Of a DNA stretch of 31,560 nucleotides, positions 9,886 through 17,399 are shown one piece after another. The position numbers and the translations under genes are program-made. Where the stretch lies: assembly GCA_011800805.1 (NCBI GenBank), contig MPNW01000286.1, positions 184,796 to 216,355 of the forward strand, given 5' to 3'. Under the pieces are notes generated by a model, which worked only from the letters and a program-made list of their open reading frames with translations, searched no databases and was not told the origin of the DNA. The number at the start of each line of letters is the position of its first letter. The first letter of the stretch is position 1. Source of the stretch: Hirudo medicinalis. Lineage: Eukaryota > Annelida > Clitellata > Hirudinida > Hirudinidae.

Positions 9886-10149
9886 AAGCTAAGCGACATT
9901 TTGATGAATAAACAGATTATCACAGAATCAACAATCCAGAGGATAGATTTCAAGTAAATATTTTTAACCGTGTCTTAGATATTATGAATAGCTGCATAAC
10001 TTTTTTAAGCTGCATTTCTTTTTGAAGTATCAACAAGCTAAGCGACATTTTGATGAGTTAATAGATGATCACAGAATCAATGATCGGGAAGATATATTTC
10101 TGGTAAATATTTTTAATCGTGTCCTAAATATTGTGAACAGCTGCATAAC
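9886..10149 (+). repeat. Tandem duplication inside the transposase, period 149 bp
   Basis: AAGCTAAGCGACATTTTGAT starts at 9886 and again at 10035. Both units continue to GCTGCATAAC (9991-10000 and 10140-10149). Unit 1 has acquired a stop after the FDE codons. Unit 2 keeps the frame and reads into the following IQ/K-rich part. The duplication encodes the AKRHFDEL...NIVNSCI segment twice. Confidence 0.85.
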
Positions 10150-10414
10150 AAATTTTAAACAATGCATGATGTTGTTAGTAGATTTTCAATACTTTATCCA
10201 GCTAATCTCATCATCAAGGAAGAAAACATCATAGTCAAGGAGGCCAATTTATTACAAGCTAAATATTCAGATGGCATTTCATCTGACCTGAATTTCCAAT
10301 TAGAAATATTGTTCTTTTCTAAGAACGATGGAAAATTTTAAAAAGTCAGTTAAGCAACTCGCAAATTTACTTATTCTTGACTATGTTGTCAGTTCATCTA
10401 CAAATTTGGATGTA

Positions 10415-10638
10415 GGGTTCCGACTATGGCGGAAGCCGAAATTGGCCAGTCAGCCCCGACGAATAAAGATTTGTTTCAATGTTTATATGGTTTGGTAAGC
10501 GACTTTTCCTCAAAGTGGCGAAAAGTGGAGTCTTAAAAAAATAAATCTTTATTGAGAAATGTGGTAAACGAAAAGTGAAAAAACGAAAAAAAGAAAAGTG
10601 GGTCGTGGTATTTAATAGAGCTTGTTTAGATGAAAAGT
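10415..10638. mobile_element. 224-bp insertion flanked by a 10-bp direct repeat
   Basis: TTTGGATGTA occurs at 10405-10414 and 10639-10648. Removing the insert and one repeat rejoins the hAT coding frame across TNLDV-CTYLIIFLTLPV, so this is a secondary insertion with target-site duplication. The insert starts GGGTTCCGACTATGGCGG, has no terminal inverted repeat, no poly(A) tail and no open frame. It contains an internal inverted pair, AATAAAGATTT (about 10460) and AAATCTTTATT (about 10544). The element class is unknown. Confidence 0.7.
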
Positions 10639-11209
10639 TTTGGATGTATGTACCTATCTAATTATATTTTTGACATTACCAGTTATAGTGGCATCTGCAG
10701 AAAGATCTTTTTCTAAGCTGAAGTACATCAAAAATTTTCTTCGCAATTCAAGTGCATCTATACTGAATATTGAAGCAGAACGGGCAAAAGTTATGGATGC
10801 AGACAAATTTATTGATAGATTTGAACAAATTGCAGAAGAAAAAATGGTTTAAGTTAAGTATCATTCAGAAAGTCAATTAACAAATATAATTTATACTTTT
10901 ACATTATTTCAACTTACATTTTCATTATTAAGTTTCGTTGATGGATGCAACCCATTATTAAAAAAGATAATAATTTTATTAATGTCGCAAAATTTTTAAC
11001 ATATGGTGTACATTTAATGGAATCTCATTATCTAATTTTGTCTTGTATTGTGTTTTATTCGTAATTTGACCATGCAATTTACACGTAACCCTTCAAGTCC
11101 TTCAAGCCCATTTTGATTTTATTGCGGGGGCCTGCCGTTTAAAGCAGTTAATTAAGGATGTAGCTACAGAGGAATGGGAGGATTTCACAATTCCTGAAAT
11201 TCAACATAT

Positions 11210-11480
11210 TGTTATAACCCTGAAAATGCCATCAAATAATTTTTAAAGTTATATTTATGTTTAATTAGTTTTCGTTATATTCACTATCTTTTAGTTCTAC
11301 GGCGATCATAAAATACCACACAGAAGCAGACAAGATCTCAGAGAATCTCGAAGCCCACATTGANAGGATTATTGCGTAAGCGTGGTATTTACAGTTAATA
11401 CCACTCAGTTGATAACTGAATATTTGCTGGAACATCCCAACAATAAACTCGGCATAAATTAAGCCCCGTCGTTTATTACA
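11210..11480 (+). mobile_element. Solo LTR, family 1, copy 2 with 4-bp target duplication
   Basis: It starts TGTTATAACCC and ends GTTTATTACA. The 4 bp before (ATAT, 11206-11209) equal the 4 bp after (11481-11484), as expected for a Gypsy-type insertion. Compared with copies 1 and 4, about 57 bp are missing at the single N at 11364, so the gap is likely an assembly join. Near the 3' end are an AATAAA signal (about 11441) and two adjacent hairpins (11382-11404 and 11405-11419). It sits between the hAT debris and the minus-strand gene. Confidence 0.8.
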
Positions 11481-11484
11481 ATAT

Positions 11485-11719
11485 TATAAAAAAAAGTTCT
11501 GGATTGAGCATTGTTTTCCATTCTTCATACCAAACTAACCATATCCTTTAATAAATTAATTAAAAACCTTGAAAATATTCCGTCTTATTTAACTTCTGGC
11601 ATCACATTCCTCCTCTCAATAAATTTTAAATAACATGCTTAAAAATAACATGATTTGAATGAAACATAAGGATTATTTATATAAATAATAATGAAACTTT
11701 CTGGTGAAACAAGTCGTTA
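11485..11719. other. Short AT-rich 3' flank
   Basis: This is the 3' flank of the 197-codon minus-strand gene. AT-rich, with several minus-strand AATAAA/ATTAAA-like words. Nothing else was recognised. Confidence 0.4.
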
Positions 11720-12313
11720 TTAGTTTCGGTCAATGACAAAAACTACATTCATAATTGTCACTTTCATAGTGATAATGAAAACAATATAATGTAACCTGTG
11801 TCCACATTGAGAAATGTTGCTTTGTTCGTTAACTGAAAGAATTACTCCGAGCATGACATCACCATGAACAATCATCGATAATTGATTATTTTCGAATTTA
11901 ATTTCTAGTGGCCTTTCAGTACTTGTCAGTTGCGCAAGCAGATGTCTGAGTTTTCTAGGTTTAAAATCTTTCAATGAGCATTTGTTATCAACATCAGAAT
12001 CGTAAATTCTATAAGTTTCATCTGATGGAGTGACCGTACTGTGAAAACTTATGTTTTTCCAAGGATAAATCAAAGGCATTTTGTATTTGGTAATTAGAGA
12101 TTCCCGATAATCACCAGTCTGAATCATTCTTTTATGATCGTCAAACGTGAACCTTTTCACATTTTCTGTATTTCTGTTAACCACGTTATTTTTCAAATGC
12201 CCAAACTCATTGTAAATTAATAAACGACCATAGAGAATGTTTTTTGAAAAATGAAGAACGCAGAAAACTATCAAGAACTTGGTTGCAATAATTTTCAATG
12301 CATACATCATCAT
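11720..12313 (-). CDS. Putative secreted protein, 197 aa, unrecognised family
   Basis: An uninterrupted ATG-to-stop frame on the minus strand. It begins with three methionines and a hydrophobic stretch (residues 7-25, IIATKFLIVFCVLHF) consistent with a signal peptide or anchor. The middle is charged (TENVKRFTFDDHKRM, LKDFKPRKLRHLLAQL) with few cysteines, and a second hydrophobic segment lies near the C-terminus (YIVFIITMKVTIMNVVFVI). No known domain is recognised. A TATA box sits about 85 bp upstream at a sensible distance, and the frame is longer than expected by chance in such AT-rich DNA. Both support a real, probably single-exon or last-exon gene. A CAG|GTTACA donor-like site near 11781 means the last 18 or so codons could instead be intron. 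It diverges from the LRR gene. Confidence 0.6.
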   Translation of the reverse strand: MMMYALKIIATKFLIVFCVLHFSKNILYGRLLIYNEFGHLKNNVVNRNTENVKRFTFDDHKRMIQTGDYRESLITKYKMPLIYPWKNISFHSTVTPSDETYRIYDSDVDNKCSLKDFKPRKLRHLLAQLTSTERPLEIKFENNQLSMIVHGDVMLGVILSVNEQSNISQCGHRLHYIVFIITMKVTIMNVVFVIDRN

Positions 12314-12397
12314 TTAATGCAAAGGCGTGGAACCTCAGTGATATATGAACAAACGAATGAATAAGACGAAATTATCACGAAATCCGCACAAAAGCAA

Positions 12398-12405
12398 CTT
12401 ATATA
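12398..12405 (-). promoter_or_regulatory. TATA box of the 197-codon gene
   Basis: On the minus strand it reads TATATAAG, 85-93 bases upstream of the ATG at 12313. Initiation would be expected about 30 bases downstream, near 12370, where a TTCATTC initiator-like word lies. It is placed as a core promoter should be, but this is inferred from sequence alone. Confidence 0.55.
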
Positions 12406-12409
12406 TGTA

Positions 12410-13100
12410 GGCTGACTCCACTGACCGCGTCACATGTTTAGTGTAACGCCATTCATGGAATACATCACAAATACCGCAGAAGAAAAATTTTCTTTGTTTT
12501 TCCAATCCGAAATATTTGTGACCGTAGCAACTGTAATTGACTTTTAAGTAATAGACAAAATGCAGTTTTAAATTACATCATTAAACAAATAGAACAACCA
12601 TAACTTACATTTTTAAACAAAGCTATAAGTCCTTCTCCATAACAATATTTATAATTGCACATCATTATTGAGAACCCTTAATCAAATTGTATCTCATTGA
12701 CAAAATTCTCTGATTTTGATTTTTGATTTTTGCATCCAAAAATGCATCCACCAGAAATATATTGAAAAGCTTGATGGTTCGGTTTTTCGACATTGCTAAT
12801 GTCATATACTTGTTAGGCATAACATAACAAGACGACTTAGACGACTAAGAATGATCTGAAGTAGAGATCGGCTCTTTGCATAGCCCCTCTCTATTTCAAC
12901 ATCACTCCTGTAATTATAATCTAGTATGGGTAGCCATAAAAGCATATCCGCCTGTAGTAAGTTCAAAGCTTTCATTCGAAGAAAAGTCAGCCTACTCATA
13001 TTCTTTGTTGATCACAATTGTGAAACAAGGCATATTTAATGTTCAGCCACGTTTATGGGGAACGTTTATTTAATTGTGTTCTGAGTTTTTATCAAATCCC
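12410..13100. other. Intergenic region between divergent genes
   Basis: The roughly 700 bp between the minus-strand 197-codon gene and the LRR gene hold no recognised gene. Small open frames at 12802-13073 on both strands look like chance. The 5' UTR and promoter of the LRR gene should lie here; TTTATTTAA at about 13065 is the only TATA-like candidate close to the start. Confidence 0.45.
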
Positions 13101-14738
13101 ATGGGTAAATTAATATCGAATTTTGTAGTGACTTCCACATTGCTCAGTTGTTTTATCGTTGAAACGTCGAAAAGTGTTCCTCTTAATAAGGGGGTTTTGG
13201 AATCATTCGATAACATGGCATCCAGCTTCCTTTCAGCACTTATCGATATCAACTCAATGGAAGATTTTCAAAAGATATATATGAGCTTCAACGCCGATGA
13301 AGTTATAGTAAGAATACACGAGACCGTAATAGCGAAATTCCAGGCCAATCAGGTTAATTTTCTTCCTACTGGATTGTTTAAAAATTTTACCAGATTGAAA
13401 AAGCTCCAAATCTATCCAATCGGAGGAATAAGCATATTCGATGTTTCAAATTTAATATCAATAAAATCTCATGCTCAAATTATGATGCCTCTTGCACTGA
13501 AAAAAAATTCCTTCCAAGGTTTACGATCTTTAGAAGAATTAATTGTTTCAAAGATTGGTTTGACTGATGTCGAGAATGACTGTTTAACCGGTTTGGAAAA
13601 ATTAATTACTTTAGATTTATCGAAAAATCATCTGAATAGTTTCAGTACAAAACTTCTGATAAACTGTTGTGGAAATTTGAAAGAAGTCTTTTTAGCTAGA
13701 AATCAATTAGTAAATGTAATGTTTCAAGAAACATCTTGCGAATCGATCGACAATTCTCCCACAAATTGCAGCTTTAGCAAGAACGGAAAAATTAAAGACT
13801 TTCAGATGATCGAGTTGGAAATTCTTGATCTCCACCATAATTTAATAAAGCAAATTCATCAAACAACATTTGGAAATTCAGTTCCAAATATAAAGGAGTT
13901 AAATCTTGCCCACAATGACATTAATGAAATAGATCATTTTTCGTTTAAGAAAATGTCATCATTAGAGAAACTTTTTATAGAGTCGAACCGACTGATTATG
14001 TTGCATAAAAATATGTTTTGCGGACTCAGAAATCTGAAGAAATTGACAATGAATCATAATCTTATAAAGTTTATAGAACCGAAAACATTTATAGAGCTTA
14101 AATCCTTAGAAGAATTAGTTCTTTCCCACAACAATTTAAAGTACGTTGAACCTGGAATACTAGATGGATTAAAAAGTTTAAAAATGTTAGACTTATCGTC
14201 AAACGAATTGAGACAATTGGAGGAAGGATCTTTCAGAGGTTTGAAAAGCTTATCAAATTCTAAACATTCTAAACTGGTTTATTTAAACCTGAGAAACAAC
14301 TATCTATCCCTGATACTGGAGAAATGTTTTTCGGATCTAGATAACCTAAAGGAATTATTGCTTGATAATAACAAACTGACATATTTTGACGCTCGTGAAG
14401 CAGGAATAAACACTAAGCTAAATTTACAAATCATGTTACATCGAAATCCTTGGTATTGCAGCTGTAACCTTTTACCACTAATCAGGTGGCTTAATTATAA
14501 AAACGCCACTTACAAGTTCGTGCCAGATTATCATTTCAAATTTCCGACGATGCAAGCAACTTGTTCGATGCCTAAAGACTTGGAGAACATGGAGTTGATG
14601 GAATCAATTAATTTTATTTCCAACAAATGCGAAAGTTCAACTGCTACATCTTATGCAACAGGATCTTCTTCACCAATTAAATTTTCAGCCATTTTCTACT
14701 TTTTGTCATTTTTAATTTCACAATCAACAGAATTATAA
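13101..14738 (+). CDS. Secreted or GPI-anchored leucine-rich-repeat protein, 545 aa
   Basis: LRR proteins of this type are extracellular binding or adhesion molecules. The ATG at 13101 (G at +4) is the first in frame and begins a signal peptide (MGKLISNFVVTSTLLSCFIV). About a dozen 24-residue LRRs follow from about residue 95 to 445, with the pattern LxxLxLxxNxIxxIxxxxFxxL: LTGLEKLITLDLSKNHL, LEILDLHHNLIKQIH, IKELNLAHNDINEID, LKSLEELVLSHNNL, LKSLKMLDLSSNEL, LVYLNLRNNYL. A four-cysteine C-terminal cap (C453, C455, C488, C510; NPWYCSCNLLPLIRWL) follows. Then come a Ser/Thr-rich spacer and a hydrophobic tail (KFSAIFYFLSFLI) ending at the stop, which suggests GPI attachment rather than a transmembrane receptor. 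There is no cytoplasmic TIR domain, so it is not a Toll receptor. The intact single-exon frame has codon use like its AT-rich surroundings. It converges on the SAXO gene. Confidence 0.92.
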   Translation: MGKLISNFVVTSTLLSCFIVETSKSVPLNKGVLESFDNMASSFLSALIDINSMEDFQKIYMSFNADEVIVRIHETVIAKFQANQVNFLPTGLFKNFTRLKKLQIYPIGGISIFDVSNLISIKSHAQIMMPLALKKNSFQGLRSLEELIVSKIGLTDVENDCLTGLEKLITLDLSKNHLNSFSTKLLINCCGNLKEVFLARNQLVNVMFQETSCESIDNSPTNCSFSKNGKIKDFQMIELEILDLHHNLIKQIHQTTFGNSVPNIKELNLAHNDINEIDHFSFKKMSSLEKLFIESNRLIMLHKNMFCGLRNLKKLTMNHNLIKFIEPKTFIELKSLEELVLSHNNLKYVEPGILDGLKSLKMLDLSSNELRQLEEGSFRGLKSLSNSKHSKLVYLNLRNNYLSLILEKCFSDLDNLKELLLDNNKLTYFDAREAGINTKLNLQIMLHRNPWYCSCNLLPLIRWLNYKNATYKFVPDYHFKFPTMQATCSMPKDLENMELMESINFISNKCESSTATSYATGSSSPIKFSAIFYFLSFLISQSTEL

Positions 14739-14797
14739 TGTATGTATTATCTTAATTTCTTTAGCGAGAAAGTTGTCAATCAAAAAGGCAAAACAAA

Positions 14798-14803
14798 AAT
14801 AAA
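14798..14803 (+). terminator. Polyadenylation signal of the LRR gene
   Basis: AATAAA lies 60 bases after the LRR stop codon and 95 bases before the stop of the convergent SAXO gene. On the opposite strand an ATTAAA (14825-14830 complement) could serve SAXO, so the two 3' ends probably overlap or nearly so. Confidence 0.6.
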
Positions 14804-14897
14804 GAAAAAAGCGGCATTCATTCTTTTAATAGATATTAATTGACATATGTCATCGTGATAAAATCATCAAAAAGAAGGTTATGACATCGATTACCTC

Positions 14898-15248
14898 TTA
14901 CTTATTCCTTTCTGGTGATTTAAGCAATTCAAACCATCTATGTCCTTCTTCATCACAACTACTAAAGCGGTACTTTTCGCCCTTACCAGCTTCAATGAGA
15001 GCAGCTGGACACAGATGTGCTTCTTTGCGATAAAATTCTTTCTTGTACTCTGTAGTGTTTTCCATGACACCTTGGTAAGAAATATGCTCGGCAGGCGGTT
15101 TTATACTTTTGGTAGGCTGAAGAGATGGATGATGCACATAGTCCGCTTGGTAGGTTGCTAACCCATCAAATGGGGATGAGTTTGGGATATATTCTTCTTT
15201 TATTTTGTGACGTTTCTCTTCCGTAGGTGTCCACTTTCGGTATTCTTG
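14898..15248 (-). CDS. SAXO-type protein, terminal exon
   Basis: Last exon of the SAXO gene (see the 15864-16061 entry). After a TTCCAACAG acceptor (15250-15249) it starts in phase 0 with QEYRKWTPTEEKRHKIKEEY, then FDGLATYQADYVHHP and KPPAEHISYQG, completing Mn-type repeats. It ends with HLCPAALIEAGKGEKYRFSS, CDEEGHRWFELL and a stop at 14898. The tail differs from the body repeats. Confidence 0.88.
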   Translation of the reverse strand, partial: QEYRKWTPTEEKRHKIKEEYIPNSSPFDGLATYQADYVHHPSLQPTKSIKPPAEHISYQGVMENTTEYKKEFYRKEAHLCPAALIEAGKGEKYRFSSCDEEGHRWFELLKSPERNK

Positions 15249-15588
15249 CTGTTGGAATCAAACAACACCATTAATCACCATTAAAGTAATTAAAGAAATT
15301 CAATGGTTTCATAAATAATTTTCGATGGGTAGAGACTTTTGTTTTGCAATTTGAAAATAAAAATGACCTCGCTAAAGCTTAATCTGATCTAAAATTGCTG
15401 CATGAGAGAATATGTGCCCTTGTACATTGATGAAGTTACAAAATGACAATATTAAAAGTCATTAACGATATGTTGTTTAATTGTGAAAATAAAACGAGAA
15501 ATTTCCAGAACCCATGTTTGACACATCATTGACAAAATTAATTTAATTTAATTTACAATATACCCGGTCAAACTAAACACATATTTAC

Positions 15589-15786
15589 CATGTAATTTGT
15601 GGTGCCATCAAATCTTTCTTGAGATTTTCTGACTTCTACAGGTTTATAAGTTAATTGTTTTTCTATTGGTAATAGAATGTAGTCAGTTTTTGTTGTAGTA
15701 TTCATATCTAATTCTCCTTCTGGCTTCTTGTACACATCTTTTTCACGAATTTCTCTTTTGTTTGAGGGCCACGGCACATAATCAAC
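15589..15786 (-). CDS. SAXO-type protein, exon of 198 bp
   Basis: Exactly 66 codons, phase 0 at both ends, between a GAAAG acceptor (15788-15787) and an ATG|GTAAAT donor. It encodes VDYVPWPSNKREIREKDVYK, then PEGELDMNTTTKTDY and RFDGTTNYM: one complete Mn repeat unit plus the start of the next. The intron to the previous exon is only 77 bp; the one to the next is 340 bp. Confidence 0.9.
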
Positions 15787-15863
15787 CTTTCAAGAATTCA
15801 AGATATTTCGCAAAAAATGATGCAAATTTTTGGAGGTCTAAAATATCTTATTTTTACAATAAC

Positions 15864-16061
15864 CTTTTGAGTTGTATCACCGACAAAAGGAGATTGAGAA
15901 TGATAGGGCACGGAATTTGGTTTGTAACTTTGACTTTTACCCACAAATTTTGCAATAAAATCTTTTTTGTAATGAGATAGGTCATCAAGTGGTTCCAGGT
16001 TAGGCTTCCACAATTGCTTTTCTTTCAATTCTCTTGAAGGGATTGCATGCAATATATAGTC
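15864..16061 (-). CDS. SAXO-type protein (stabilizer of axonemal microtubules), main entry
   Basis: SAXO proteins bind microtubules of cilia and sperm flagella through tandem Mn repeats. Six exons are visible, 5' to 3': 23417-23529, 20267-20353, 19933-20141, 15864-16061, 15589-15786 and 14898-15248. All junction phases agree, giving about 385 residues. This exon is again exactly 198 bp (66 codons, phase 0 both ends) and encodes DYILHAIPSRELKEKQLWKP, then DDLSHYKKDFIAKFVGK and SPFVGDTTQK. Repeat hallmarks across the gene are F(D/E)G.T.Y..DY, PEGEMDLTTNYLNEY and Lys/Pro-rich linkers. The usual cysteine-rich N-terminus was not found, so at least one 5' exon is missing from the window or overlooked. 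Expression in male germ line or ciliated cells is expected from the family. I recognise the family rather than a specific orthologue. Confidence 0.85.
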
Positions 16062-16071
16062 CTAGTATAAA

Positions 16072-16844
16072 AGTTAAATCAAATTTGTTTTACTAATATT
16101 TTAATATATCATTTACGAACAGAATTAATAAGTTAAATTAATTTTTTTATTATTAATTTAATCATATTTTTACTAAATCATATTAATTTCCATATTAACT
16201 TTTTAAAATAAAATATCTAAAGTTTATCATTCTTGAGCCATTAACGTGATTTTACACAAATAACAAAGAATAGTTTGGTTGGTAAATTTAAAATTGCGCC
16301 CACAACTAAAGATGGATGTGTCAAATGTTTTCTAATCTCGTAGCTTATTCAGCTTATTCAGCTTATTCAAATATCCCTCCAGCATAATGTATCAGTTCTT
16401 TCTAAATTGCAAGCTTATTTTAAAAAAATTATGCAATAAAATGTAGTGTAATTTTCTTCTCGAACATAACTGACAAAATGTAGGCTTTTATCGTACACCT
16501 GGATTAAGAGAATGCTTGATAACTATCCACTAATACAATAACTCCAGTTTACAGAGAAGTGTGTTAGAATTCGAATTAGACAGTGGTACATGAGACAGTT
16601 TCATTTCAAGTTCCTCAGTTTTTCAGCTGTTTCATTTCAAGTTGGTCAGAATTGGGTTGTCTAAAACTTCAGTCAAATTCTACAGAATACAGGTCAGCTG
16701 TAGGAAATATTCTGACAACTTATGAGTCATTTAGTACTGAAGTAGCAATTCCAGTTAAAGAAAACAAGGCTTGCACAAAATTCCTTTCGGCTAAGTTCAG
16801 TCCTAGGACATTTCCAGGAAATCGTGGACTAGTTAAGTGACCTT
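16072..16844. other. SAXO intron, no recognised gene
   Basis: AT-rich. It has a short tandem AGCTTATTC run (16342-16369, three units of 9 bp). TGTTTCATTTCAAGTT is repeated (16597 and 16629), and an 84-codon open frame at 16586-16840 has no recognisable domain and no ATG start. Confidence 0.4.
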
Positions 16845-16898
16845 CATTGACTAATTGACCTTCCTGTAGTGGTAGTCTACCTCAATGATATTCTCATA
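16845..16898 (+). pseudogene. Scrap of a Ty3/Gypsy reverse transcriptase
   Basis: One frame reads LPVVVVYLNDILIGG, matching the catalytic YLDDIL box of Gypsy RT with the first aspartate changed to asparagine. It is very short, so the call rests on this motif alone. It runs straight into LTR family 2. Confidence 0.4.
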
Positions 16899-17075
16899 GG
16901 AGGTGTCAGTGACATGACATTTGTACATTTTGTTTTTATGTGCGTGATGAGACTGTGTGATGTGCTTTAGTCTTCTGCGCGGGGCCGCGCGATGGCATGA
17001 TTGGTTGTGTCTTGCATGTTAATGCGCGTGGCTGCCTGGGTGTATATATATGGCGTCGCACAGCAATGCAGGGTT
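16899..17075 (+). repeat. LTR family 2, 5' part
   Basis: It starts TGTCAGTGACATGACATTTG and matches the 18699 copy for about 115 bp, with one 14-bp indel. The shared part includes a CpG-rich palindrome GCGCGGGGCCGCGC (16978-16991). The copies then diverge; this one carries a TATATATATGG promoter-like word near 17043-17053. The right boundary is uncertain. Confidence 0.55.
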
Positions 17076-17089
17076 AACCCCTGCAAAGG

Positions 17090-17234
17090 GGTTGAGCTGT
17101 CCATGTAGCTGATGACATTGCCCTCTGGACGACCGGGACCTCCTCAAGAGCAATGACAACACGCATGCAGAAGCAGCTCAATAAAACGGCTAAGTTTTTA
17201 TCTGCAAATGGTTTTAAGATCTCAGCATCTAAAT
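17090..17234 (+). pseudogene. LINE reverse transcriptase fragment (Jockey-like)
   Basis: The frame HVADDIALWTTG, then MQKQLNKTAKFLSANGFKIS and ASK contains the ADD catalytic box and the following LNxxxxFLxxNGFKxSxSK helix typical of Jockey/CR1 RTs. It breaks off exactly at the N at 17235. Confidence 0.75.
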
Positions 17235-17235
17235 N

Positions 17236-17388
17236 GATGGCAGGAAGTCCAAGTCTCAAGCCAGGCTCCACTTCAAAATGAAGAAACGAGGCGAGACCAC
17301 CCCTTACGAGAAAGTCGAGTCACTCCTTCCGGCAGACCTCCTAGGAGATATCGAAGAGGAAATATCCTTGACCCCAACATCTATCTAA
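17236..17388 (+). pseudogene. Unidentified open fragment after the N
   Basis: In one frame: DGRKSKSQARLHFKMKKRGE, then YEKVESLLPADLLGDIEEEI and a stop. It looks like real coding sequence (possibly a retroelement gag) but does not continue the RT upstream, so the N joins two different sequences. Confidence 0.35.
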
Positions 17389-17399
17389 AGAATTGTTTT

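Larger units (their letters stand above)
9071..10852 (+). pseudogene. hAT transposase (ZMYM1-like), broken
   Basis: N-terminal piece at 9071-9201: RGAAKRRKEKKFEKEI, the lysine-rich start of ZMYM-type hAT proteins. Then comes VEKFSKIYGAIDVASIYFQ (about 9680-9740), followed by HHLETALQVTTNYRNKFTEA (about 9767-9826), WDIEVKYE, AKRHFDELIDDHRIND (about 10035-10085) and SDLNFQLEILFFSKND. The C-terminal dimerisation domain hATC is at 10651-10852 with LTLPVIVASAERSFSKLKYI. Frames change repeatedly and stops interrupt the coding. About ten residues normally found between the SFSKL helix and the IE.ERAK motif are missing. hAT transposases cut and rejoin DNA with 8-bp target duplications; this one cannot act. 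Confidence 0.8.
8752..11165 (+). mobile_element. hAT element (ZMYM-like transposase), decayed
   Basis: The left end reads CAGGGTTAGTAGCGTAACTA followed by a GGGGGCCTGGG block. The right end near 11126-11165 carries GCGGGGGCCTGCC followed by GATGTAGCTACAG, roughly the inverse of the left end. Transposase fragments lie between, all in plus orientation. No 8-bp target duplication could be confirmed, so both ends are approximate. An unrelated 224-bp insertion and a 149-bp-period duplication have occurred inside it. Confidence 0.65.

Noticed and set aside
12802..13073. Open frames on both strands upstream of the LRR gene
   Set aside because: Mutually antisense, short, no start context or domain; treated as chance.
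13074..13100. An upstream start for the LRR protein
   Set aside because: The frame begins with TTG there; the first ATG is at 13101 and directly starts the signal peptide.
16342..16369. CRISPR-like or regulatory short repeats (AGCTTATTC units)
   Set aside because: Three adjacent 9-bp units without spacers in eukaryotic DNA; simple sequence.
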